Shown in pieces: positions 55,305 through 64,000 of a stretch of 64,000 bases of DNA (within the stretch, counting starts at the first letter, position 1; each line of letters opens with the position of its first letter). Origin of the DNA: Lactarius indigo (lineage: Eukaryota; Basidiomycota; Agaricomycetes; Russulales; Russulaceae); assembly GCA_025766275.1 (NCBI GenBank), contig JAFKAC010000004.1:372001-436000 (forward strand). The letters run 5' to 3'. Both the position numbers and the translations under genes were made by a program. Under the pieces are notes generated by a model, which saw nothing but the letters and a program-made list of their open reading frames with translations, searched no databases and was not told the DNA's origin.

Positions 55305-56495
55305 TAACTCGGCATTAGCCGAATGTGGCTCTTCATACTCCTTTGGGATTTCGGGCATTATTTATTTTGGTCTGTTTGTTGATTGCTGCTCCCTGACACT
55401 GAGGCGGGACCAAAAGCCGGTCGAGTATAATTGCACTGCGCAGCAACGGGCATCTCCTATACGTGAATGATACGAGGGGCATTGGGCCTGCTGGGACCAA
55501 GAATAACGTGAGGTTAGGTTAGAGCAAGCTCAATTCTCCCAGCCCCCGTTCACACGTGATACTTGGCGGGTCGTAAGGCGTCGCGATAACGAAGTGCATA
55601 CTGATGTCACTTGTGGGGGACAAACGGTGCTGGGTGTACACCATGGGCTTGGGTGACACAAGGCGATATGAGAGAAGTAGAGCGCCAGCATGCTGATCCA
55701 TTGGCACACGTGTCTACACCTGTAGATCTTAGATCATGGGAATTAGATGCTGGGAGAGATCCGAAGGTCTCACCTTAATGTTTTCCCATCTCTCTTTCCA
55801 TTAAGCTTTAACTCCCACTGGGTTCATGACGACGTCTTTGGAACCAAGGCTGAGTATCTATGATCTCGTCCAATTTTCGCACAATCCCGCTATTACGTCA
55901 TCCATGGGCCACTGGCACGGCGAACTGCTAGAAAGAGTACAAGGACTACAAGGAGCGCGGAGAATACGGCAGGAGGAGAGGCTAGCAATGTCATAGATGC
56001 GAGAATATTCCTCTTTCCGCATTCTCCAGTTGGGCAGTGGGAGTTGACGCATCGGCAAGCGTCGAGCGTGAAAATTGATGCTTGAGGAAAAAATTAATGT
56101 GGGCGACAAGAAACAGTTACGAACATGCGCCCCACGAAAAACCCGAAGAAGCGGCGCCACTAGGTGGCATGATGAAACCGAAAGCCTAGCCAAGCATGGA
56201 GCTCTAAGGTGGAGCCTCCATCCCAAACATCCTGCTTGCAAGTTCGTAACGATAAAGTCAGAATCAATTCAAGAATCGATCCAGGGGAGATACAGTATAA
56301 CCAGGAGAAGTACCAGCAGACTCACCGTGACCCACGTGATCGCAGATTCGTAACGTTGGAAACATTTCAAGCAAGCTCATATCATACATTCGCCGAAATA
56401 CCAACACCTTATTATACATGCTTGCTAACTCAATTCAAGATACCACTTAAACACCCCATGCCGGTCTCAAACACTTGAGTGATGTGACGATATTC
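55305..56495. other. Downstream part of duplication copy 2
   Basis: It matches copy 1 in blocks (see 51080-52800). A minus-strand open frame (55858-56241) covers the region equivalent to 52400-52770 but is not in the same register, so coding status is doubtful. Confidence 0.45.
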
Positions 56496-57254
56496 TCAGA
56501 AATTACCCTCCTTAATTTGAGCAACAACGTTAGTACGTGGCGCTTCTTTTTGCGATTCAATTGATGGCGAACGAACCTCGCGCTCTCGACCACGGGCTTG
56601 CTTGCCTTGGTCCCCCATAATCTTGCCCGTCATCTGTTCAGCGGCGCCTAAATCCCTTCATATCAGTTTGAGGCGCCAACGGCACCACTGAAGAGTATTG
56701 ACATACCCATCGCCCTGCTCGCCATGGACGGTTTTCCCGTAGGGCCGCCGCCAGGGCCAACCGAGGCGCCGTACTCGTCGTCGTCGTCGGGTCGCCTTCC
56801 GCCACCCGCTCCTGCGACATTTCTGGCCGGGTCCGTATAGCCACCGGTCTGGCCGGTCGTGGCCCTCTCCGAGCTACCGTACTGGCCCGAAGTCGCGTAC
56901 CGGTCCGATTGGGTGTCAGTGCTACCCAGGCCGGTACCGGTCTGGCCACTTCCGATGTTGGATCCGTACTCGTAACCGCTCTGGCCAAGGTTCTGTTGGC
57001 CGTATGTATCCCCGCCCCGGCCACTAGTGGTGTCTATGGAAAGGATAATCAGCGAGAGCACAGGTGAGCGCTGGCCATTGTGCCTGAGGTCAGTGATAGC
57101 CCGCGCAGTGGTGGACGACCCCCTGAAATGATGACCAAGTTTCCGACTTACCTTGGCCGCTCTTGCTCATAGGGTCATCCCACTGTCCTCCGGTGCCAGT
57201 ATTGTCGTCGCGCATGCCGCTTCTCTGCTCGCGGGTCGTCCTGCTAGGGTCCAT
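56496..57254 (-). CDS. CsbD-like small stress-type protein, Gly/Thr-rich
   Basis: Minus strand, three exons: 57254-57152, 57033-56707 and 56647-56496, joining in phase to 193 residues. The middle exon is Gly/Gln/Tyr/Ser-rich low complexity and ends KPSMASRAMG; the third exon opens with GAAEQMTGKIMGDQGKQARG, which matches the CsbD-like repeat (a small helical domain found in bacterial and fungal stress-induced proteins). Such proteins are hydrophilic and probably soluble; their molecular role is not known. The start ATG 57254 was preferred because the open frame further upstream has no ATG. Confidence 0.75.
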
Positions 57255-58377
57255 GTTGTGCTGCTGTCGGTGATAGTTCAAAAGGTGTAGGTGGTCTGAA
57301 GGATGGAGAAGTCAGATCTGCTCTTTTCAGGGGCTTTGGGCTTTATATGCGCGTCATGTCTATACAGGGCGACGTGATGATCTCGGGATGACGCATTTCG
57401 CCTGTTATCATTCGGCAAAACGGGTAAGGATGACAATTGACTGACGTCGAGTAGCGATACATCGCACCTCGAGAGGACTCTGAGCATATATATTCGGCAA
57501 AGGTTTGGCCAGCACTACTGATCTCGCTATGATGGGAGCTGAGAGAAGTGTTTTATCACAAATTTCTTGCTATTTTGCGTTCGGCGGTGGTCCTCAGTGA
57601 GCGACGATTCTCAAGCAACATGACCTAGCATGATTCATAATAGGGGTGGGGTCCGATCAACGTTTGAGTGGCGCCCCCTTTCTTTTCTGGGGCTGAGTGC
57701 CGAGTACTTTCCAGGGCCAAAATCAAAAGCCCGTATAGAATCTCAACGGGAATCACGTACATGACTGACGTTTCGGAAAGTGTGGTCGCTATCTTACGGA
57801 TGGCACACGTTCCGAGTCCAAAGAGCATGAAGCGCAAGCCAACTTTGGATCCGACAGTACGGTGAGCCGGAGGCCGACTCAGAGGAAGACTGTCGCTTTT
57901 TCCCGTATCTCTTATATCAGCCGACAATATTTAACTAGGCGTCGACCTTGTCGACTGTGACCTTGCTCGATGTTGTGAAGCACCAGAAGTCATTATTCAT
58001 AACACAACATGTTGTCTGTTGACACTTCAAGCAAATGAACGCTATTGGTGATGTACCCAGAGCAAAAATCGACGCGCAAAAAGGAAATGTTGATGCATGT
58101 GACCTTGCATTTGTCAGCTGTCAGATCGCTTAGTCATTCCATTTTCTACAGGACCTTGCAGAGCAAGGTGACAAGGCGATACCTAAGCGAAGTCGACAAT
58201 AATCAAGAACAAATAGAGCAGCCCAGAGCCGTTGCTGTGTTTAGAACGGGAATCCATATCTTCATACCACGAAAGATTCGGTTATTAACGGAAGTGTCGC
58301 AAATTTGGTACCAACAGTAATGCAGATGAACGACAGTGCGGATGGTATACACCTTGCCAAGAGGCCAATGTGAAAAG
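57255..58377. other. No firm gene
   Basis: A 100-codon minus-strand frame at 57625-57927 has a hydrophobic segment (YVIPVEILYGLLILALES) but no start context or partner exons that I can support. Nothing else was recognised. Confidence 0.35.
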
Positions 58378-59335
58378 TCAAAGACTAAACGGCTCGGCAA
58401 GTGGCGGTCCATGCGGGACGTCCGTGACGAAGAGCTCGATTGGCTGATCAGGGTCAACGGCGCGGAATGTGTCCTCGGCGAGACGGATCGACAGCGGCGC
58501 GCGCTTGAACGGGCGCGGTACGGCAAGGTCCGACAGAGGCGGCCCGCGCCGCCAGACGCAGCAGGGGCCCTTGCAAAAGGAGATGGACGAGCGCATGGCG
58601 GGGACGGCGTCGAACATGGCGAGAGCGTAGCGCTCCGTCTTATCGAACGAGTACTCGTCCTCTGTGCACGACGCAATGGAGAAGCCTGACTAAGGACGTA
58701 CTGAAGTCGTTCTCGTTCTGAGGGACGGGGTAGCTAAGGGGTACCCAGACGAACACCTGCAGCTTCGCAAAGTGCTCCTTGATGACGCGCAGTATCCGCT
58801 TGTTCTCCCCCGCCAACTGCAGCTGGGGGCCCACTGATGAATGAGACAGTTGTACAGGAAATATGGGGGCGTAGACGCACATAGTCGATGTTCTCGTAGA
58901 GCGTGAGACACGTCAAGTTTGGCGCCTTGTCCGCGAACGTGCGCAAGATGCGCCACGTCAAGAGGTACTCCTCGGTGCGCGTCTGCTGCATGAGCGTGAG
59001 GCACTTGAAGTTGCGACACACGTCGCGCAGCGCAGCAGCGGCGCTCCACCATCTTCGTTTGTCTGAGCGGAGGCGCCGGGGAAGCTCACTTCGCCCTGTG
59101 AGTGCGCGTCGTGCTCGAACGGGGTGAGCTGTGGCTGCGTCGCGAGCCACTGTTCGAGAAGCTCAGTCCACGAGAAGAAGCACGCGAGGCGCTCGAGGGG
59201 GAAGGTGCACCCGTCGAGGATATGCACGTCGTCGTGGTGCACCGGCCATGGGCGCTCTTCCGAGTGCCGAATGTGGTTCGAGGCCATGATCGACAGGTCC
59301 TTCACACAAATGATTCGGAACCAACGAGGAGCCAA
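58378..59335 (-). pseudogene. F-box/LRR-like protein remnant, frameshifted
   Basis: Four minus-strand segments in changing registers read like one protein: ILDGCTFPLERLACFFSW (59335 to about 59060), TRTEEYLLTWRILRTFADKA and NLTCLTLYENIDYVRLRP (to about 58870), IKEHFAKLQVFVWVPLSYP (to about 58690), and MFDAVPAMRSS...VPHGPPLAEPFSL ending TGA near 58378. It resembles the C-terminal halves of Agaricomycete F-box-like proteins with irregular leucine-rich repeats (from memory of the family). No splice sites explain the shifts, so it is likely a pseudogene. The F-box end is missing toward the Copia-2 LTR. Confidence 0.6.
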
Positions 59336-59551
59336 TCAAGTTTCGTCCACGTGATGAGAAGGCCCGACGGATGTGGGTGTTCGATTACGTATAAGCCTAA
59401 CTCTCCTAAAGAGGAACCCTTAGGTTCACCAGTGTACAGTCGAACCTCTCATAACCCATACCCAGTTTTGGGATTTTGTAACCGGCAAATCATACTCTCT
59501 GATCCTTAATAATCTATACATTTTAAACTATAGCTCGGGGCCTATCGTTGG

Positions 59552-60053
59552 TGTAAAGGTCGGGCGATAGGGGGTGATCCGGCTAAGTAGGCCGGTCAGG
59601 TGATCAGATCCGAAGAGCCGGTTCGATTGGCAATGAGAAAAGCGCGAAGTCGAATAATGAGAGAGCACGAGCGAAGATGTACAAAGGCGAAGGTAGTTCG
59701 CTTTGGAGAGGAGTTCAAGAGGCACACGAGAGGATTGGAGGGAGAACAACTGGATGATATTTCGAGTACAAACGAGCGCGTTTAAATACAATTTAGATAC
59801 GTTTTTAAGGATAATAGTAACAAAGTAGAGTAAAGAAATATAAAGGCGCACGGGCCATACAAAGCCATGAAACAGGAGTTAAAGCAGTGTCGAGAAATGG
59901 AGTAGAAAGGGGAGTTAGACCCCTATGAGACTTGCGACGTTTGAATGGGAATGGAAATGGAAATGGTGGATCTTGAGCCGCCGCGCATTATCGCGGCGGT
60001 GTTGTTTTTGTGGGGGTTCGAGTCGGCCGGGTCGAGCGTGCCGAAATGCAACA
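59552..60053 (-). repeat. Copia-2 3' LTR
   Basis: On the minus strand it begins TGTTGCATTTCGGC after the purine tract and ends CCTTTACA, 502 bp. The TGTAAAGG end is supported by the older related LTR at 24738-25106, which ends at the same motif. Confidence 0.75.
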
Positions 60054-60060
60054 CTCCCCC

Positions 60061-63000
60061 TCACGCTCGACGGAGTCCGAGGTTCTGCGAGTGAAACGCG
60101 ACCTTGAACTTCGACAGCGGCTTGGTGAGGATGTCCGCGGTCATGTCTTCAGTTGGGCAATACTCGATGTTGATGAGCCCGTCGGAGATGGTTTGACGAA
60201 TGAAGTGGAAGCGAATATCGATGTGTTTGGTGCGAGCATGGTAGTTATCTTCGGTGGCGAGGTGGAGCGCGGCCTGGTTGTCGCAATAAAGGAGGGTAGG
60301 GGAGTGCGATAAGCCGAAAAATGGCTCAGTGAATCTCCTGAGCCAGATACATTCCTTGGCCGCGTGAGTTGCGGCGACGTATTCGGCCTCGGCGGTGGAT
60401 AAGGTGATGATCTCTTGTTTCCGCGAGGCCCATGAGACTGCTCCGCCGTCGATGAGAAAAGCGAAGCCGGATATCGCATGGCGGTGCTCCTGGGATGCGC
60501 CATCTGCGTCAGTAAATCCCAGAAGGTCGTGGCGCTCGTTGCCAAAGGTGAGCGAGTGGTGTTTGGTGCCGGCGAGATAGCGGAACACGCGCTTGACGCC
60601 TTCCCAGTGAATTTCGCCCGGGTTGCTGAGGAATTGGGATAGGGTGGAAATGGCGAAAGTGATGTCGGGGCGAGTGGCGACGGCGGCGTACATGAGGCTG
60701 CCGACGGCCTCGCGATAAGGAACTTTCTTCATGTGCGCCGCTTCGGTGGCGTCGGAGGGTGCGTCGAATTTTGAGTAGGATGCCCCGGGAGTGATAGGAG
60801 TAGCGACGGGTTTCGCGTCGCTGAGAGAAAAGCGGGAGAGAATGGTGTCGATATAAGACGTCTGTGAGAGGGAGATGGTGCGCGACTTGCGGTCGCGGAT
60901 GATCTTGATACCGAGCAGCCAGTGAATGGGGCCGAGGTCGGTGAGGGAGTAACGCGAGTTGAGCGCTCTCTTGTAGTACCGAATGAGCTCGTCTGAGCTA
61001 CCTGTGATCATGCAATCGTCAACATGAACTGCAAGGATTGTAATGTGATTTTTGACGTGGATAGAGAAGACACCGGGGTCAGCGTTGTTGACACCGAAGC
61101 CCAAGTCCATGAGAGCACGGCACAAGGTGTCGTACCACTTGCGGCCGGCTTGCTTGAGTCCGTAAAGCGACTTGTGGAGATGCTTGACCGACTCCCCCTG
61201 AGTGTTGTATCCGGGGGGTGCTTGCATGTAAATATCTTCATCGTCATCTAGTTCTCCGTTGAGGTAGGCGCCGTTGAAGTCGAAAGTGTCGATGTCCCAG
61301 TCGTTGCGAGCGGCGATGGCGAGAATGACGCGAAAGCTGGCGAGCCGCGCGACTGGGGAGAATGTGTCAAAATAGTCAACGCCGAACTTTTGAGTGAATC
61401 CGCGCGCTACGAGGCGCGCTTTGTACTTCTCGATAGACCCGTCGGCCTTCCGTTTGATGCGGAAGACCCACTTGCTGCCGACGATATTCTTGCCGGCGGG
61501 TCTGGGGACTGTTGACCAAGTCCCGGCTTCTTCAAGTGTGGCGATTTCGCGATCCATCGCCTCCTGCCACTTAGGCCAGTCGGAGCGAGATCGCGCTTGA
61601 GCGATTGTCTTGGGATCGTCTTGTGAATCGTTGAGGGCGGCTTCCATAAGTTCCTCGTTTTCCGCGAGGAATGCGTATTCTGGAATCTGATTGTCAGCCG
61701 CATATGCGCTTGCGCCTTCTTCTCCGGGCCAGTCCGGGTGGAACCACTTCCGGGCTGCCGCGCTTGGTTGTTCTTCTTCGGCTTCGGGTTGAGCCCCTTC
61801 GGTGAAGAGCCCAGTGACCTTAAATGTTGGTTTGGGAATGCGCGATGACTTGCGCGTCGGTTCTTGAGGTTCTTTAGTTTTTGCCTTGCCCTTGGCAGGC
61901 GGCGGCACTTGTTGCCGCTGCTTGGTTGATGTTGAAGGCTCTTCTTGAGGTGGAACCGATGAGGTGGTGGATGGTGTGAGGGGAGTGAGGGCCGAAGGTG
62001 ACCGATACGAGGGCATTCCGCCCGGAACTTGAGGCGTGATTTCCCGGCTTGCTTCTTCGGGAAGTTGCTGCTGCTGTTGAGGTGTGAACGGTACCAGTTG
62101 AATAGGTACCGGTGCTGTGGTAGGAGGAAAAGGATGAGGCGCTTGAGGCGCCGGTGGTGCTTGAGGTCCAGCGGGTGGTGCTTGCGCCGCAGCTGGTTGC
62201 GGCGCAGGAATGATACGAGGCTGGCCTATATTGATGACTGTAAGAGGGGAAGTAAACTTGATGTTACATTCGACTGAAATAGAGTTCTTGTTGGGCCAGT
62301 AGACGCGGTGTGCATGCGTGCTGTCCGCGTCGTATCCGACCCAGTGCGCTTCGATTCCGCGCGCGTCGAGCTTCGAGCCAGTACCAGAGTGAACCCAGAC
62401 GATTTGTCCCCATTCGGGGACACCGGAGATATTCGGTTTGTTGCCGTAGAGCATTTCGTAAGGCGTAGTATTGTTGCCTAGAGCCCGAGTAGAGGTGCGG
62501 TTCTTGAGCCAGACCGCGAACTGGAGAGCTTCAGCCCAGAGAGTCTTGGGCAAGCCAGAGTGGTGGAGGATAGCCCGCACGCGTTCGAGGAGCCTGCGGT
62601 TAAGTGATTCCGCGACTCCGTTGTGCTGTGGGGTGTCGTGGGTGGTAAGGCGACGTTCGGTTCCTTCGTCCTGAAGGAAGCGAGTGAACCCGCGGCCGGT
62701 ATACTCACCGCCGCGGTCCGATCTAAGTGCCTTAATCTTGGCGCCGTGCTGAGTGCGAGCCCAAGCTACAAAAGCGCGATAGGCGTCCAGGGTCTGATCT
62801 TTAGTGCGCAGAATGTCGACACGAGTGAAACGAGTATGGTCGTCCGTGAAAGTGACGTAGTAGCGACGGCCCCCAAGACTAGTGGTTGGCGAAGGTCCCC
62901 AGAGGTCAGAGTGAATCTCCACTCCAAAGTGACGAGCTGGTGGAGCCTCGCGCTCAGCTCGAATAGCCTTCCGAGTGAGCTTGGCGTATTGACAAGAGTC

Positions 63001-63999
63001 ACAGATGATGGGAGAGCCGTCGTCGATAAGTTGCACGCCTTCGATGGCGTTGTTGCGAATGAGGGAGCGAATGGTGTCGGCCGAGATATGACCGAGGCGA
63101 CGATGGAGAGTGTGTATGTCGACTTGTTCAGTAGAAGAGGCGACGCTAGCTGCCAAGTAAGAGTGCTCGACTTTGTACAAGCCGTTAGAGCTAGCAGGGA
63201 TGTCGCCAATAGTGTCGCCAGATCTGTTCTTGATCTTGCAGGATTGTCGCTCGAAAGATACAGAATAGCCGGCCCCAGTGATACGGCCGACAGAGACAAT
63301 AGTAAGGGCCATTTCAGGTGCGTGGAGAGTGTCGCGGAGCAGGACGGGAGTAGTGACGTTCCCGTTGGGGACGTCGATCTGTAAGTCCCCGGTACCTATC
63401 GCATAGAAAATTCGTTTGTTAGCCGCAGTAATAGCGCGAGGAGGAATGGAGCGATAGTTGATGAAACGATGATGAAATGGAGACATATGCCGAGACGCCC
63501 CGGAGTCGTAAAGTTCGATCTCGATGGGGGGATGCTGGATAGGTGGCCCCACGCTGTACGCGGAGGCCTGTGGAGTGGGGGAAGTGGAGTCGTCGTCGAT
63601 CTCCTCGATCGCGGCCCAAGCTTCGATGTCGGTGTTGGCCGCGTTTGCGTTGTCGGAACGGTTATTGTTCCTGTTCCTGTTGCTTCGGTTGTTATTGCCG
63701 TTGTTGCGGTTATTGCGATTGCTGCGATTGTCGCGATTGTCGCTTGAGTTGTTGTAGTTGCTGTAGTTTGAATTATTGTCTCTTCGAGGCGGGCGTTGGC
63801 CTTCTTTGTCACCTCCCTTGGCCCAGCAATCAGATTTGAAGTGGCCGAGCCTGTGGCAGTTATGGCACTCTACGTTGCGCTTGTCGCGTTTTTGTCCGTT
63901 GGCTAAGAAAGCCTCTTCTGGGCCGTTAGTCTTGCCTTTCTGGATGACGCGCCGATCGTACTGATCGGTGACCAATCGGATTACCCGATCGGGTGTGAC
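60061..63999 (-). CDS. Copia-2 Gag-Pol polyprotein (5' end outside window)
   Basis: About 1,312 codons open to the window edge, stop TGA at 60061-60063. CCHC knuckle CHNCHRLGHFKSDC is followed by an Asn/Arg-rich low-complexity linker (about 63655-63790). Then protease LYDSGASRHMSP, integrase (GPSPTTSL, SDRGGEYTG, HNGVAESLNR), a Pro/Gln-rich spacer, RT (WVFRIKRKADGS, YLNGELDDDEDIY, VHVDD) and RNase H (STAEAEYVAATHA, DILTKPLSKFKV). RT carries VHVDD where most copia elements have YVDD. The order integrase before RT marks Ty1/copia. No stop or frameshift was seen, so the protein may be functional. Confidence 0.93.
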   Translation of the reverse strand, partial: VTPDRVIRLVTDQYDRRVIQKGKTNGPEEAFLANGQKRDKRNVECHNCHRLGHFKSDCWAKGGDKEGQRPPRRDNNSNYSNYNNSSDNRDNRSNRNNRNNGNNNRSNRNRNNNRSDNANAANTDIEAWAAIEEIDDDSTSPTPQASAYSVGPPIQHPPIEIELYDSGASRHMSPFHHRFINYRSIPPRAITAANKRIFYAIGTGDLQIDVPNGNVTTPVLLRDTLHAPEMALTIVSVGRITGAGYSVSFERQSCKIKNRSGDTIGDIPASSNGLYKVEHSYLAASVASSTEQVDIHTLHRRLGHISADTIRSLIRNNAIEGVQLIDDGSPIICDSCQYAKLTRKAIRAEREAPPARHFGVEIHSDLWGPSPTTSLGGRRYYVTFTDDHTRFTRVDILRTKDQTLDAYRAFVAWARTQHGAKIKALRSDRGGEYTGRGFTRFLQDEGTERRLTTHDTPQHNGVAESLNRRLLERVRAILHHSGLPKTLWAEALQFAVWLKNRTSTRALGNNTTPYEMLYGNKPNISGVPEWGQIVWVHSGTGSKLDARGIEAHWVGYDADSTHAHRVYWPNKNSISVECNIKFTSPLTVINIGQPRIIPAPQPAAAQAPPAGPQAPPAPQAPHPFPPTTAPVPIQLVPFTPQQQQQLPEEASREITPQVPGGMPSYRSPSALTPLTPSTTSSVPPQEEPSTSTKQRQQVPPPAKGKAKTKEPQEPTRKSSRIPKPTFKVTGLFTEGAQPEAEEEQPSAAARKWFHPDWPGEEGASAYAADNQIPEYAFLAENEELMEAALNDSQDDPKTIAQARSRSDWPKWQEAMDREIATLEEAGTWSTVPRPAGKNIVGSKWVFRIKRKADGSIEKYKARLVARGFTQKFGVDYFDTFSPVARLASFRVILAIAARNDWDIDTFDFNGAYLNGELDDDEDIYMQAPPGYNTQGESVKHLHKSLYGLKQAGRKWYDTLCRALMDLGFGVNNADPGVFSIHVKNHITILAVHVDDCMITGSSDELIRYYKRALNSRYSLTDLGPIHWLLGIKIIRDRKSRTISLSQTSYIDTILSRFSLSDAKPVATPITPGASYSKFDAPSDATEAAHMKKVPYREAVGSLMYAAVATRPDITFAISTLSQFLSNPGEIHWEGVKRVFRYLAGTKHHSLTFGNERHDLLGFTDADGASQEHRHAISGFAFLIDGGAVSWASRKQEIITLSTAEAEYVAATHAAKECIWLRRFTEPFFGLSHSPTLLYCDNQAALHLATEDNYHARTKHIDIRFHFIRQTISDGLINIEYCPTEDMTADILTKPLSKFKVAFHSQNLGLRRA

Positions 64000-64000
64000 T

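Larger units (their letters stand above)
59552..64000 (-). mobile_element. Copia-2: Ty1/copia retrotransposon, runs off the window
   Basis: Minus-strand element with its 3' LTR at 59552-60053, a purine tract GAGGGGGAG just inside it, and an unbroken Gag-Pol frame to the window edge. It differs from Copia-1 in LTR and protein sequence. The intact frame suggests a recent copy; the 5' LTR and target duplication are outside the window. Confidence 0.9.

Noticed and set aside
59600..59785. Short Arg-rich plus-strand frame
   Set aside because: Lies within the Copia-2 LTR.
1..64000. CRISPR arrays, rRNA or tRNA genes
   Set aside because: None were seen by eye. No cloverleaf with a convincing GGTTCGA-type arm was found; a covariance-model scan would be decisive.

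Overview
The window looks like a basidiomycete (Agaricomycete-type) nuclear genome. Host genes carry many short GT-AG introns of 47-80 bp. They encode a fungal-type tRNA ligase, an aquaglyceroporin, an RBR ubiquitin ligase, a kinase of a family common in mushroom genomes and a CsbD-like stress protein. The LTR elements are fungal chromoviruses and Ty1/copia elements. Nothing bacterial, viral or CRISPR-like was seen.

Layout. (1) 1-34.1 kb is a transposon nest. A chromovirus tail (1-1361) is cut by a Ty1/copia element (Copia-1, 1362-7680) whose two flanks do not belong together. A degenerate Ty3/gypsy chromovirus (Gypsy-1, 7681-24226) follows; it is interrupted by a solo LTR in gag (10004-10497), by a complete young chromovirus (Gypsy-2, 14674-21906, target duplication GGAAC), and by two solo LTRs inside its 3' LTR. 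From 24.2 to 34.0 kb lies an older, CpG-poor mosaic: copia LTRs inserted in one another, a LINE ORF1 remnant split by LTRs, an AT-rich MITE-like element, and a decayed MULE transposase gene (minus strand, 29.9-34.0 kb) broken by two solo LTRs, one of which holds a third. Most solo LTRs keep 5-bp target duplications, so the order of insertion can be read. (2) 34.1-47.9 kb is genic: an RBR E3 gene with a protease-like N-terminus and four MIU-like repeats, an aquaglyceroporin, tRNA ligase (TRL1 type), a kinase-like gene whose HRD aspartate reads as Asn, and one doubtful small gene. (3) 48.6-50.7 kb is a fold-back element with two nearly identical arms of about 816 bp and a 7-8 bp target duplication. 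(4) 51.1-56.4 kb is a tandem segmental duplication with two paralogous small single-pass membrane protein genes. (5) 56.5-59.3 kb has a CsbD-like gene and a frameshifted F-box/LRR-like pseudogene. (6) From 59.55 kb to the window edge is a second copia element (Copia-2, minus strand) with an uninterrupted polyprotein frame, probably recent.

Main points: both chromovirus families show a Tf1-like self-priming arrangement (the predicted mRNA 5' end is an 11-nt perfect complement of the site next to the 5' LTR), and Copia-1 has a half-tRNA initiator-Met primer site. The chromovirus polyproteins share an uncharacterised domain after the chromodomain, in Gypsy-2 ending in a second CCHC knuckle. Coding decay is dominated by CGA-to-TGA stops and CpG loss, consistent with cytosine methylation or a RIP-like process. 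All calls were read by eye; no database search was run.
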